This document shows, one piece after another, positions 44,285 through 52,735 of a stretch of 64,000 bases of DNA. Each line of letters begins with the position of its first letter. Position 1 is the first letter of the stretch. The notes under the pieces were generated by a model. The model worked only from the letters and a program-made list of their open reading frames with translations, searched no databases and was not told where the DNA came from. Position numbers and translations under genes: made by a program. The stretch comes from Bifidobacterium reuteri DSM 23975 (lineage in GTDB: Bacteria > Actinomycetota > Actinomycetes > Actinomycetales > Bifidobacteriaceae), in assembly GCF_000741695.1 (NCBI RefSeq), contig NZ_JGZK01000004.1, forward strand, positions 1-64,000, written 5' to 3'.

Positions 44285-45772
44285 ATGATTCGTTTGAAAA
44301 GACTTGTTCTGGACGACATGAGGAACATATCGCATGGAGTCCTGGATTTCGATGATCTGCCCGCCGGTGGCAGCGTCACGGGCATTTACGGGCAAAACGG
44401 GTCGGGCAAGACCACAGTCATCGACGCGATCGGGATACTGCGCGCACTGCTGTCCGGGAATATACTGCCGGACACCGCCGGTGATGTCGTCAGCGCCAGC
44501 GCCGGTACGGCGGCCGTGACGGCGACGTTCCTCATTGGGGACAAGCAGAAGCCCAGCTATCTTGAGTACAGGGTGTCCATGCGCAAGGCGAACAAGGATT
44601 CGACGCGGGCGCGAGTCGTCGCCGAGTCGGTGCGCATCGGCGACGACCTCTCGCGCCTGGGCCGCGAGGTGCTGGGACATCGCATGGAGGATTCCAAGGC
44701 GGACGGGTTCGTGTCGACCCCGGTCTACGTGTGGCGTTCCATCGAAGCGATCGCTTCGGTGAAGACCGTGGTCTCGCGGACCGCAGATCGCGCGTACATG
44801 GAGGGGCGCTCGTTCCTGTTCTCCCGGTGCGCCACGCTCGACGATCGGCCGGACGCCGAGTTTCTGATCGACTGGGCGGTGGCCCGCGCGCGGGAGGCGA
44901 ACGGCGTGTCCTCCAGGTCGTTGACGTATATCAACGAGCGTTTCGGTGAGTTCGTTCGTCTGCGCGAGGCCCTGTGCGGCTATGCGACCAACGACATCTT
45001 CGTATCCACCACCCGTCGTGGCTCCTTTGCCGCGTTTGCGATCATCCCGATCATGGAGGAGAACCAGGCTGGCCGTAACACGGAGTTCGCGTTCGACCTG
45101 CTGCAGCCCAATCCGCTGACCCCCGGCCAGGCGAAACGGCTCGGACAGACCGTGGAGTCCTTCGACCGCATCCTGCCCACCATCGTGCCCGGCCTGCACG
45201 TCCTGCTGAAGACCGGCACCGCGCCTTCCGGCAAGGACGGCGAGGATCGAGTCACCGCGGAGCTGTTCTCCCGCCGTGGCGACGTCACGGTGCCCTTCCG
45301 CTGCGAGAGCGAGGGCATCATACGCATCACCGCTCTGCTCGGCTACCTCAAACATGCGTACAACGACGAGAACGCGCTGGTCGCCGTGGACGAGTTCGAC
45401 TCCGGCGTATTCGAACTGCTGCTCGGCGACATGCTGTATCAGCTGGCGGACGGGTGCGCGGGGCAATTGGTGTTCACCGCCCATAACCTGCGGGCGTTGG
45501 AGGTGCTGCCGAACAGCTGCATCCGCACGACGGTGACCGATCCCGACAACCGGTTCGCGACCATCCCTCGCAAGTCCTCCACGAACAACCAGCGCCGACG
45601 GTACCTGACGGCCAGCGAGCTCGGATGGAGCGGACCGGACATCTATGATCCGCCCATACCGCGCATGTTCGGCAACAGCCTCTACGCCGCCGGCCACCCC
45701 GACGAGGACGATGACATCGACGACGATCTGGCCGCACTCAATGCCGCCGGAACGGAGGCGGAGCGTGGCTAA
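44285..45772 (+). CDS. AAA/ABC-type ATPase of a two-gene defence-like system
   Basis: A 495-aa P-loop ATPase of the RecF/SMC-like group (AAA_15/AAA_21). Walker A is GIYGQNGSGKTTVIDAIGIL (~residue 35-54). CESEGIIRITALLGYL (~340) is like an ABC signature, Walker B is ALVAVDEFDSG (~365), and FTAHNLRALE (~395) is the H-loop. The C-terminal tail is strongly acidic (DEDDDIDDDL). The stop overlaps the start of a TOPRIM-like gene by 8 bp. ATPase-plus-TOPRIM pairs such as AbiL, RloAB or PARIS (AriA/AriB) stop phage growth by killing the infected cell. I cannot tell which family this is. It sits in an island with integrases, which supports defence. Confidence 0.8.
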   Translation: MIRLKRLVLDDMRNISHGVLDFDDLPAGGSVTGIYGQNGSGKTTVIDAIGILRALLSGNILPDTAGDVVSASAGTAAVTATFLIGDKQKPSYLEYRVSMRKANKDSTRARVVAESVRIGDDLSRLGREVLGHRMEDSKADGFVSTPVYVWRSIEAIASVKTVVSRTADRAYMEGRSFLFSRCATLDDRPDAEFLIDWAVARAREANGVSSRSLTYINERFGEFVRLREALCGYATNDIFVSTTRRGSFAAFAIIPIMEENQAGRNTEFAFDLLQPNPLTPGQAKRLGQTVESFDRILPTIVPGLHVLLKTGTAPSGKDGEDRVTAELFSRRGDVTVPFRCESEGIIRITALLGYLKHAYNDENALVAVDEFDSGVFELLLGDMLYQLADGCAGQLVFTAHNLRALEVLPNSCIRTTVTDPDNRFATIPRKSSTNNQRRRYLTASELGWSGPDIYDPPIPRMFGNSLYAAGHPDEDDDIDDDLAALNAAGTEAERG

Positions 45773-46525
45773 ACGCAAGATCGTCCTGCTGGTCGTGGAG
45801 GGCTCGAGCGACGCCAGCCTGCTCGTTCCGGCGTTCTCGGCGTTGATCGAGAACCGCCTGTTCCAAGGTCAGGAATTTCATTGCGACGTGCTGACCGCGC
45901 CGAATCACCGCGAGGAGTTCTACCGGCGCAACGGGTTCTACCCTGCGAACAAACCCTCGCAAACCGTGCGCGAACTCGTCGAGAATTATCTCAAGGACCA
46001 TGATCGCACATGGGGTCAGCTCGGCCATGTCATCCAGATCTGCGACCTCGACGGGGCATTCGCGCCCGACGACCGAGTGCGGGAGGACCCGTCAGTGGAT
46101 GGAACCCACTATTCGATGACGGACATCATCACCACGAACCGCGACGCCCTGATAGCGGATCGAAAGACAAAGAGAAACGGCGTGGACGCCCTGCTCAAAC
46201 TCGACGGATTCAGGAAGAAGCAGGGCGGTCGCACCGCTGTGATTCCATACCGTCTGTTCTATGTCAGCCGCAACCTTGAACACGCGTTCCGAGGCAGGAC
46301 TGACAACCTGGACGCACAACACAAACAAAGCGGTGCCATCAAACTGGCCGATCGCTTCACGCAGGACCCAAACCTGTTCTCGACGACTCTCCAATCCCTG
46401 CGACGCATACACGGCAACCCGGTCACTTGGGAGGAACCTGGCAATACGCTATGCAGGACTGCCACTCACTCGAACGCGGCAGCAACCTCGCATTCGTAGA
46501 ACCATACCTGGCAAGCGAACTGTAA
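45765..46525 (+). pseudogene. TOPRIM/RloB-like partner of the ATPase, frameshifted near the 3' end
   Basis: The frame opens at GTG 45765 after GGAGG and reads MAKRKIVLLVVEGSSDASLL, whose VEGxxD looks like the first TOPRIM motif; ICDLDGAF near residue 87 may supply the acidic DxD. It runs to a stop at 46499 (244 aa), but the last ~20 residues (CRTATHSNAAATSHS) look random. In the -1 frame, from about 46439, WQYAMQDCHSLERGSNLAFVEPYLASEL ends at 46525 and reads like a natural end (aromatic, SLxRxSN-type). So one base has probably been lost near 46430-46440. The effector may be inactive, or the base may be a sequencing error. The gene is translationally coupled to the ATPase. Confidence 0.6.
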
Positions 46526-47076
46526 TCAGAGTGGTTATCAGGTGCGCTGAATGTGCCAATAGCGGAATTCCGCCAGTTTTGGTGTTTTGAATGCGTTCCG
46601 AATGGACAAACGGCGGGATACGCCAACCGATTGCCTGTATCAGACCTGTATCAAACGGAAAAAGAAAACCCTTGAAAACCTAATGTTTTCAAGGGTTTTG
46701 TTGAAGTACCCCCAGAGAGGGGGATACGGCCCAGCGTCGTACAGGTCCATCTCCACCACTCCGGGGGCAAATAAATTTACCTTCATTACTTACAAAATCA
46801 ATCATAGCAACGGTTCCCGCTTTCTTCCAATAGACACGCAAGCAGTGTTGCTCCTTATCGTCATCTTCATGCGGCTGATGGTCGAAACGACCTGTGACGA
46901 GTGATCGAATCAGCCTAAACCTCAATGATTGCAAGGCCTAAGGCACTAGAGGTGCATTTTTAGGTGCAATGGCTCACTGAGAGCGTATTCGGCCACTTGG
47001 TGGCATTTTTGGTGGCATTTTTCCGAGGCCGTTATGCCATGCCATCGATCTTGGATTCAGCACAAGGAGCATCATC
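46526..47076. other. attP-like region before integrase 1
   Basis: This 550-bp stretch has no gene. It holds a direct repeat CCTGTATCA (46634-46642, 46645-46653), a terminator palindrome (46665-46699), and four short GGTG(G)CAT/A repeats at 46951-46961, 46963-46970, 46999-47010 and 47011-47022, the last two being adjacent copies of GGTGGCATTTTT. Such repeats resemble the arm-type binding sites of tyrosine integrases. The exact recombination core is not identified. Confidence 0.5.
46665..46699. terminator. bidirectional terminator after the TOPRIM-like gene
   Basis: AAAACCCTTGAAAAC (46665-46679) pairs perfectly with GTTTTCAAGGGTTTT (46685-46699) around CTAAT. The A-run before and T-run within the 3' arm make it a two-way terminator. 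Confidence 0.8.
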
Positions 47077-48321
47077 ATGTCCGCAAGGACGAAGAAGGAC
47101 AGTATGGGGCCGTCGCCGGGACGGCGGAGCAGGTTCGGCACCGTGACGCCGCGCTACGATACCGCAGGCAATCTCGTCGCCTGGCAGGTGCGGTACCCGG
47201 ACCCGAAACGACCGGGCAAGAAGGTCCAGCGTCAGTTCAAGCCGGACATGGAGCACGAGGCGCACCAGTGGCTCGAAGAGGAACGGCATCTGGTGGAACT
47301 GGATCGCAAGAACATCCAGGAATGGGTCCATCCGTCAGAACGCCGCCGCAGGAAGCGCGCGAACCTGATCTCGTTCGAGGATTACGTGACCCGGTGGGCG
47401 GAAGGATACCGGCTGCCGAACGGCGAGAGGATAGCCGGCGGCACGCGCCGGAACCTGTATCTCGACATCGCGCACTTCATGCCGGGCTTCAAGGGCAAGC
47501 TCCTGACCGAGATCACGCCGAAGGACATCAAACGCTGGTACGACGCGCCGCACCCTGAGGGGCAATGGGCGTTCCGCCGCTCATGCATGCGCCTGAAGGC
47601 GGCGTTCGCCAGCGCCACGAAGATGAGTATGGGCGGCTCCCCGCCGCTGATCCGCGACAACCCGTTCATCCTGCCCATACCACCCGCGCCACGATCCGCC
47701 AGGGAGGACGTTCCACCGGTCACGCCGCTGGAACTCAAGCTGATCGCGGAGAACATGCCCGACTACACGAGACTGGCGGTGATACTCGCCACGCTCGTCG
47801 GAGGCCTCCGTTGCGGCGAGCTGTGCGGCCTGCAGATCAAGGACATCGACCTGAAGGCCAAACGCCTGACCGTGCGACATTCCGTCAACAGGGGCTATGC
47901 GGATCGCGGTTCGACACGCATCGCCAGGACCAAGACCGACTCCAGCCGGCGCACCGTGCCCATCCCCGACGGGCTCGTGCCCCTGATTCACGACCACCTG
48001 CTCAGGCACTGCGAATGGACGGACCCGGAAGCCATGGTCTTCCGCCCCAGACGAGCCTCGGTGATGAGCCAGACCACTTTGGAGGCCCAGTTCCGCAAAG
48101 CCAGGGAGAAAGCCGGCCGCCCCGACCTGACCTTCCAATCCCTGAGGGCGAGTCACGCGACACTGCTCATGCTCAAGGGCGGCACCCTGCGGGAAGTCAT
48201 GGACGAACTCGGTCACGTCAGCGAGAAGGTCGCCATCAAGCACTACCAGCGCATCGTCGCCCGACACCGCAACCAGATCGTCAACCAACTCGCCGAAGAC
48301 TTCATCAAAGCAGCGCAATGA
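47077..48321 (+). CDS. tyrosine site-specific integrase 1
   Basis: A 414-aa phage-type tyrosine recombinase. The N-terminal part has an AP2-like arm-binding domain (FGTVTPRYDTAGNLVAWQVRYP) and a SAM-like core-binding domain (FEDYVTRWAEGYRLPNGE). The catalytic domain has Arg I in VGGLRCGELCGL (~245), Lys in ARTKTDSSRR, Arg II in QSLRASHATLL (the usual first His of HxxR is Gln here, followed by a His), HVSEKVA and the nucleophile Tyr in AIKHYQRI. ATG 47077 follows AAGGAG. It is clearly related to the integrase at 53.5 kb. It is probably the recombinase of the element carrying the HTH/nucleotidyltransferase and bacteriocin genes. Confidence 0.92.
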   Translation: MSARTKKDSMGPSPGRRSRFGTVTPRYDTAGNLVAWQVRYPDPKRPGKKVQRQFKPDMEHEAHQWLEEERHLVELDRKNIQEWVHPSERRRRKRANLISFEDYVTRWAEGYRLPNGERIAGGTRRNLYLDIAHFMPGFKGKLLTEITPKDIKRWYDAPHPEGQWAFRRSCMRLKAAFASATKMSMGGSPPLIRDNPFILPIPPAPRSAREDVPPVTPLELKLIAENMPDYTRLAVILATLVGGLRCGELCGLQIKDIDLKAKRLTVRHSVNRGYADRGSTRIARTKTDSSRRTVPIPDGLVPLIHDHLLRHCEWTDPEAMVFRPRRASVMSQTTLEAQFRKAREKAGRPDLTFQSLRASHATLLMLKGGTLREVMDELGHVSEKVAIKHYQRIVARHRNQIVNQLAEDFIKAAQ

Positions 48322-48364
48322 CCACATGCAGACGAATACGGATTGAGACGCCCTGTTGCCCTGT

Positions 48365-48404
48365 GTATACAGAACTATTCCCAATCTGGAATAGTTCTGT
48401 ATAC
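48365..48404. promoter_or_regulatory. perfect 17-bp palindrome, predicted autoregulatory operator
   Basis: GTATACAGAACTATTCC (48365-48381), spacer CAATCT, then GGAATAGTTCTGTATAC (48388-48404). It ends 9 bp before the HTH gene start and overlaps its probable -10 (TACAAT, 48402-48407) and ribosome site. The position is what is expected for an antitoxin-type repressor that controls its own operon. Confidence 0.8.
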
Positions 48405-48413
48405 AATAGGAAT

Positions 48414-49118
48414 ATGGCTATCAGAACGAATCGGACGCTGCTCACACGGCGGGAAGCCGCCCGTAGACTCGGAGTGAGCGAGCGACGGGTCAGCGCGCTT
48501 CGCGCTGCTGGCCGGCTTGAATCTCTTTCCGTGGGAGGCGGCTCGCTGATTACGGAGGATTCCGTACGTCGCCAAGCACAGTGGCAGGGTGCGGATGGGC
48601 GTCCTTATTCACCAGACATGGCGTTCGGGGCGCTATACATGCTCAGCGGGCTCGACGCGCCATGGCTGGGCCGACAGCAGCGATACCGGCTCAGGGGATA
48701 CCTGAGGCAGATGGATGCGGAGAATCTGACCCGTCTCGCGCGCAGGCGTGCGACGACGGTCGAATACTGGTGCAGGGGCTCCAACCTCGACAAGGTCGAA
48801 ACCCTCATCCGTCCCTCCGCCGCCACCGGAGCATTGGCCGCCTCGTTCCAATTGACCGCCACAGACGTGGTGGAAGGCTACGTCACCGCCGATGCTCTGA
48901 ACGACGCCATTCGGCAATGCCGGTTGAAGCAAGGCGCGACTCCGGTCCGGGTACGGCTCCACGTCGCCGACGATCTTCCCGCCGGCGAGGGGCCGATGCC
49001 TCTCGGCGTATGCGCGGCCGACCTGGCTGAATCCAACGACCCGAGAGAACGCCGCGCCGGCATGGAAACCCTTCAACAGCTGATCGACGAATATCATCGC
49101 AAGGAGCACCAGGCATGA
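48414..49118 (+). CDS. HTH protein, predicted antitoxin/repressor of a nucleotidyltransferase pair
   Basis: A 234-aa protein with an N-terminal helix-turn-helix (~residues 9-32, LTRREAARRLGVSERRVSALRAAGRL) similar to MerR/excisionase-type domains. The ~190-residue C-terminal part contains RLARRRATTVEYWCRGS and is not recognised. ATG 48414 follows AATAGGAAT directly behind the palindromic operator. The stop overlaps the next gene by 4 bp (ATGA). Layout (DNA-binding protein first, nucleotidyltransferase second, operator in front) matches AbiE/MenAT-like toxin-antitoxin systems, in which the first protein represses the operon. The C-terminal domain does not look like classical AbiEi, so the assignment rests on gene order and operator. 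Confidence 0.75.
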   Translation: MAIRTNRTLLTRREAARRLGVSERRVSALRAAGRLESLSVGGGSLITEDSVRRQAQWQGADGRPYSPDMAFGALYMLSGLDAPWLGRQQRYRLRGYLRQMDAENLTRLARRRATTVEYWCRGSNLDKVETLIRPSAATGALAASFQLTATDVVEGYVTADALNDAIRQCRLKQGATPVRVRLHVADDLPAGEGPMPLGVCAADLAESNDPRERRAGMETLQQLIDEYHRKEHQA

Positions 49119-49852
49119 TTCCGACAATCCGCATCCCCAACACGGGCCATCCGTGGAATACCGTGTACGCGGTAGCCGCGGCGAACATCCCGGAATCATG
49201 GCTGCTTACGGGCGGGCTCATGGTCCAGCTGCACGCCATCATGGGCGGATTGACAGCACGACCCACCACCGACGCCGACCTGCTCGCCGACCTCATGGCG
49301 GATCGACGCGGCATCGCCAGACTGCGCGGCATTCTCACCTCTCGCGGGTTCGAGACGCAGCCGGGCACGCTGACCGGATACACGACCCGCATGATCGCGC
49401 CGAACGGCGACGTCGTGGACCTGCTGGTCGCCGATCACCTTCCCAAGTTCCTTGGGGCTGACGCGACCATCGCCGGCACACCGGTGCTATCCATGCCGGG
49501 CGGCGCGCAGGCAGTGGAACGCAGCATGCAGGTCCAACTCATCGATGACAAGGACGGCGCCGAAGTCGTGGTTCGCATCCCGGACCTGCTCGGCGCGCTG
49601 ATACTCAAGAGCGCGGCCTACAGCGCCGACCACGCCGGCTACGGTGACCGTCACCTCTATGATGCAGCCATGCTCGCATCCCTCATCCCGGATCCCGATG
49701 CGGAGCTCGCACGCTTGCACAGCGGCACCGACCGCAAACGCATCAGACTCCTGCACGACAAGCTCATCGAGGATTCCCCGTACTGGGACAACCTCGATGA
49801 ATCACACCGTCAAGACGGGCTCGACACTATTGAAACGCTCTCCACATGGTAA
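49115..49852 (+). CDS. nucleotidyltransferase-fold protein, possible AbiEii-like toxin
   Basis: A 245-aa protein with the catalytic layout of MNT/AbiEii-type nucleotidyltransferases. WLLTGGLMVQLH (Gly33-Gly34) is followed by RPTTDADLL with metal-binding Asp53 and Asp55, and VVDLLVAD offers a third acid (Asp102). AAYSADHAGYGDRHLYDAAML resembles the helical lid that follows in AbiEii proteins (K/R..D..D). The start overlaps the HTH gene by 4 bp. Known toxins of this fold modify tRNA ends and stop translation. The plus-strand pair ends 50 bp before the convergent ABC transporter gene. Toxicity is inferred. Confidence 0.75.
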   Translation: MIPTIRIPNTGHPWNTVYAVAAANIPESWLLTGGLMVQLHAIMGGLTARPTTDADLLADLMADRRGIARLRGILTSRGFETQPGTLTGYTTRMIAPNGDVVDLLVADHLPKFLGADATIAGTPVLSMPGGAQAVERSMQVQLIDDKDGAEVVVRIPDLLGALILKSAAYSADHAGYGDRHLYDAAMLASLIPDPDAELARLHSGTDRKRIRLLHDKLIEDSPYWDNLDESHRQDGLDTIETLSTW

Positions 49853-49902
49853 TTGTCGGCAATTCCTTTTCTTGCAGATCCAGTTGTACCTTGCGAAAAC
49901 CT

Positions 49903-50595
49903 TCAGATGAATGCGCCGTCTCGCATGGTGAGGGTGGTGTCGCATTGGGCTGCGACGCGTGGGTCGTGGGTGGCGAGGATGAGCGTGGCGCCTTGCCTGC
50001 ATTGCGCGAGGAGCATGGTCATGATGGTGTCGGCGGTGTGCGTGTCGAGTGCCGCGGTGGGTTCGTCGGCGATGATGATGGCGGGGTGCATCACGGTCGC
50101 CCTGGCGATGGCGATGCGTTGCCTTTCGCCGCCGGACAGTTGCCCGGGCATGCGTCGCGCCTTGCCGGCGAGCCCGACTTGTTCCAAAGCGGCTGTGGCG
50201 CGTTGCCGGCGTTCGGCGCGCTTGATCTTGGGTTTCGCGTATTCCATGGGGATGGCGACATTGGCCCATGCGGGCTCGTCTTCGAGGATCGCGTAGTCCT
50301 GCGGGATGAAGCCGAACATGCGGTTGCGCCATGCGGACCGGTCCTTGTCGTTTTCCGGCGTCGGGCGTCCTTGCAGGAGCAGGGAGCCGGAGGTGGGTTG
50401 CATGGACAGTCCGATCATGCGCAGCAGGGTGGATTTGCCGCATCCGGACGGTCCCATGATGGCGATCGACTCCCCGGCCGAGGCGTGCAGGGATACGTCG
50501 CGCACGGCGAGGAGCTGCGCCTGCCCGTCCGTGTATCGTTTGGTCAGGTTTCGGGCGTCTATGGTCGTCTGTGGCATGGTCGGTGCTTCTTTCAT
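49903..50595 (-). CDS. ABC transporter ATPase of a lactococcin-972-like bacteriocin system
   Basis: A 230-aa ATP-binding subunit of the MacB/LolD-like group. Walker A is GPSGCGKST (~residue 44), Q-loop FIPQDYAIL, signature LSGGERQRIAIARA, Walker B IIIADEPTAALD and H-loop LATHD. ATG 50595 overlaps the stop of the upstream permease by 4 bp (ATGA); an internal ATG at 50577 is the alternative. The group matches the ATPases found with lactococcin 972-type bacteriocins. It is last in the operon bacteriocin-permease-permease-ATPase and is thought to serve in export or self-protection. Confidence 0.82.
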   Translation of the reverse strand: MKEAPTMPQTTIDARNLTKRYTDGQAQLLAVRDVSLHASAGESIAIMGPSGCGKSTLLRMIGLSMQPTSGSLLLQGRPTPENDKDRSAWRNRMFGFIPQDYAILEDEPAWANVAIPMEYAKPKIKRAERRQRATAALEQVGLAGKARRMPGQLSGGERQRIAIARATVMHPAIIIADEPTAALDTHTADTIMTMLLAQCRQGATLILATHDPRVAAQCDTTLTMRDGAFI

Positions 50596-51662
50596 TGAAT
50601 GTGTGTGGTTGCGCGTCGTACGGCGATCGTCCAGACCAGGGCCGCCATGGCGAGGATGACGGCGATCATCGTCCGGGATGCGGTGGCCACCGGTTCCCCT
50701 ATCAGCTGGAAGCATGCCAGCACCACGGCGGCGGGCAGCAGCATGATGAGGATGAGTCCGGCGACGCGGATCGCCTCGTCCGCGGCGGTGGCGCCGTAGA
50801 GCCGGCGGACGAGCATCGCCGGCCGCTCCCGTGCGAGGGTCACGGACAATGATTGGATGATCACGATGACGGTGAGCGCGAGGAAGGCGGACAGTCCGAG
50901 CAGGTACATCAGCGCGCGCACGATGAGATCCCTGTCGCGTTGGGGCTGCTCCGTGTTCAGCCGGTGCGGCACGAGTATCAGGCCGGCGTCGCGGCTTCCC
51001 GTGATGAAACCGTCGAGCCGGGTCCGGGACGGGTTGAACATGACCGTTTTGGTCACCGCCTCTTCGAGTTCGATGTCGTTGAGCCGGTTCAACGAACTCG
51101 GGTCGAGCCGGATGACGAGATACCGGTCCAGGTTGATGCCGGCGGTGTTCGGGTCGAATATGGCCGCCGAGGCCGGCAGCGTGCCGGTTACCCTGACGTC
51201 GGTGCCGGCGATATGCACACTGTCGGGCGCCTGCGCCCGGTCCACCCGGTAGCCGATGGACGCGCAGGGCGCGTGGGAGCACAAGCCCAATCGGGGGAAC
51301 ACGTCATCGACGTTGCCCATCAGGACGATGGCCGGTATGCCGTTGGCGAACCCGGGATCGTCGATCTCGACGTTGTTGACGATCGCGGAGTACGCCCTGC
51401 CCTGCTCCAGCATGTCCCGCAGGCCATCCGCCACCTTGGGGTCCGTCTTGCTCGGGGACTGCAGGAGGTATTGCGGGGAGAACGTGACCGCGTCGACGGC
51501 CCGCAGACGAGCCTCGCCGCCGATCACGCTGGACTCGGTCAGCACATCGCTGAGCGTCATCGTGAACACGCTTCCCGCGAAGACGACGAGCAGCGTGATG
51601 CCGAGAATCGATCCCCATCGCCTCAATCCCATACGGACGCCGGTCATCAGTTCATGGATCAT
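50592..51662 (-). CDS. FtsX-like permease, C-terminal half of the bacteriocin-associated membrane protein
   Basis: A 356-aa membrane protein with one N-terminal TM (ILGITLLVVFAGSVFTM, ~18-36), a ~200-residue extracytoplasmic domain and three C-terminal TMs (ALMYLLGLSAFLALTVIVIIQSL; VAGLILIMLLPAAVVLACF; MIAVILAMAALVWTIAV). VRRLYGATAADE is the FtsX-type coupling segment. It overlaps both the upstream permease and the downstream ATPase by 4 bp. In known lactococcin 972 clusters one ~650-700-aa protein carries both halves; here each half is a separate gene and they resemble each other (VRRLFGAT in the other). Confidence 0.8.
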   Translation of the reverse strand: MIHELMTGVRMGLRRWGSILGITLLVVFAGSVFTMTLSDVLTESSVIGGEARLRAVDAVTFSPQYLLQSPSKTDPKVADGLRDMLEQGRAYSAIVNNVEIDDPGFANGIPAIVLMGNVDDVFPRLGLCSHAPCASIGYRVDRAQAPDSVHIAGTDVRVTGTLPASAAIFDPNTAGINLDRYLVIRLDPSSLNRLNDIELEEAVTKTVMFNPSRTRLDGFITGSRDAGLILVPHRLNTEQPQRDRDLIVRALMYLLGLSAFLALTVIVIIQSLSVTLARERPAMLVRRLYGATAADEAIRVAGLILIMLLPAAVVLACFQLIGEPVATASRTMIAVILAMAALVWTIAVRRATTHIQ

Positions 51663-52684
51663 CGTTCCACCTCGTCATTCGATCGTATGCCGAACCATTC
51701 GGCCAGACCCGTCACCAGCACCGTCAGGGCCGTCCCGCCGATGAAGGCCGCGGCGAACGCGACAGCCGGGCCGATGCCGGTCCTGCCCGACACCACGGTG
51801 ATGAGCACGGCACTCAACATGGTTCCCGCCAGCACGCCCGTCACAATCGAGGCAACGGCCCCGCGCACCCGGCCCGCCCACACCTGCCTGCCAGTGGCAC
51901 CGAACAATCGCCTGACATGCAGGTCGGCCTTCCTCGCCGTCTCCATCGTCGTCACGCACACGCAGGCGCAGACCAACGCCAGTACGAGGAACAACAAGGT
52001 GACGCCCACGAAGGAATCACCGGCAAGGGACGACCACAACGACTGCGCCTGCGGTTGGGTCACGTCCATGCCACAGCGCGCGAACAGATCCGAAATCTCC
52101 CGGAGCCGCTGCGGGTCGCTCGTGTTCACATACACGCTGCCGGGAAACAAGGGAACCGCCCCCAACGGGAGCACATACTGCAGATTGCCGCCCACGTTCA
52201 CCCCCGGAACCCTGACGACACCGCCGACGGAAAACCCGGCGGGCAATAGCGGTGCATCCCCATGCTCACGCCATTGCCCGGCCGAGAACGACGACTCGAT
52301 CACACAAGCCACGCGACTGTCCATGTCCCGGCATCCGCGCGGAAGCGCATCGGCCCATCCGATGGAGGCCCCCGACGACTGGAACACGATCGCCGGCCAA
52401 CCGTCCCCCACGGAACCCTCCAACAGGGAAATACCGTGACCGGAAAGATACTCGGCCAGATCACGCGTCGCCTCAAGATTCTTCCCGTCGTCGTGCCCGG
52501 CATCCGCCGACGCGGTCAGCACCAGTTGCGTCCGCGCATCGGACATGCCCCATTGCGATCCACGCCAATCAAGAACGCTCCAGTACACCGCCCAGGCAAG
52601 AAACGAAGACAACACACCCAACAGCAACGATATTGCGCAAATGGATGTAGAAAAAAACTTTAGATGACGGGTAATTTTTAGCAT
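51659..52684 (-). CDS. FtsX-like permease, N-terminal half of the bacteriocin-associated membrane protein
   Basis: A 341-aa membrane protein: TM1 at ~12-35 (STSICAISLLLGVLSSFLAWAVYWS), an extracytoplasmic region to ~215, then three TMs (FVGVTLLFLVLALVCACVCV; AVASIVTGVLAGTMLSAVLIT; AVAFAAAFIGGTALTVLV), with VRRLFGATGRQVW as the coupling motif. ATG 52684 has GGAAAG at proper distance; a TTG five codons upstream lacks a site. The gene is directly downstream of the bacteriocin gene and overlaps the second permease by 4 bp. Together they likely form the transporter or immunity unit. Confidence 0.8.
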   Translation of the reverse strand: MLKITRHLKFFSTSICAISLLLGVLSSFLAWAVYWSVLDWRGSQWGMSDARTQLVLTASADAGHDDGKNLEATRDLAEYLSGHGISLLEGSVGDGWPAIVFQSSGASIGWADALPRGCRDMDSRVACVIESSFSAGQWREHGDAPLLPAGFSVGGVVRVPGVNVGGNLQYVLPLGAVPLFPGSVYVNTSDPQRLREISDLFARCGMDVTQPQAQSLWSSLAGDSFVGVTLLFLVLALVCACVCVTTMETARKADLHVRRLFGATGRQVWAGRVRGAVASIVTGVLAGTMLSAVLITVVSGRTGIGPAVAFAAAFIGGTALTVLVTGLAEWFGIRSNDEVER

Positions 52685-52735
52685 TCCGTATCTTTCCAAT
52701 CACGGTATTTCTAGATGGGTGCAATAAGAAATGCG

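Noticed and set aside
46747..46758. CCATCTCCACCA, identical to the 3' end of many actinobacterial tmRNA genes, as an integration core
   Set aside because: The same 12 bases occur in the ftsH coding region (near 32900), and the preceding sequence does not match a tmRNA T-arm, so chance is likely.
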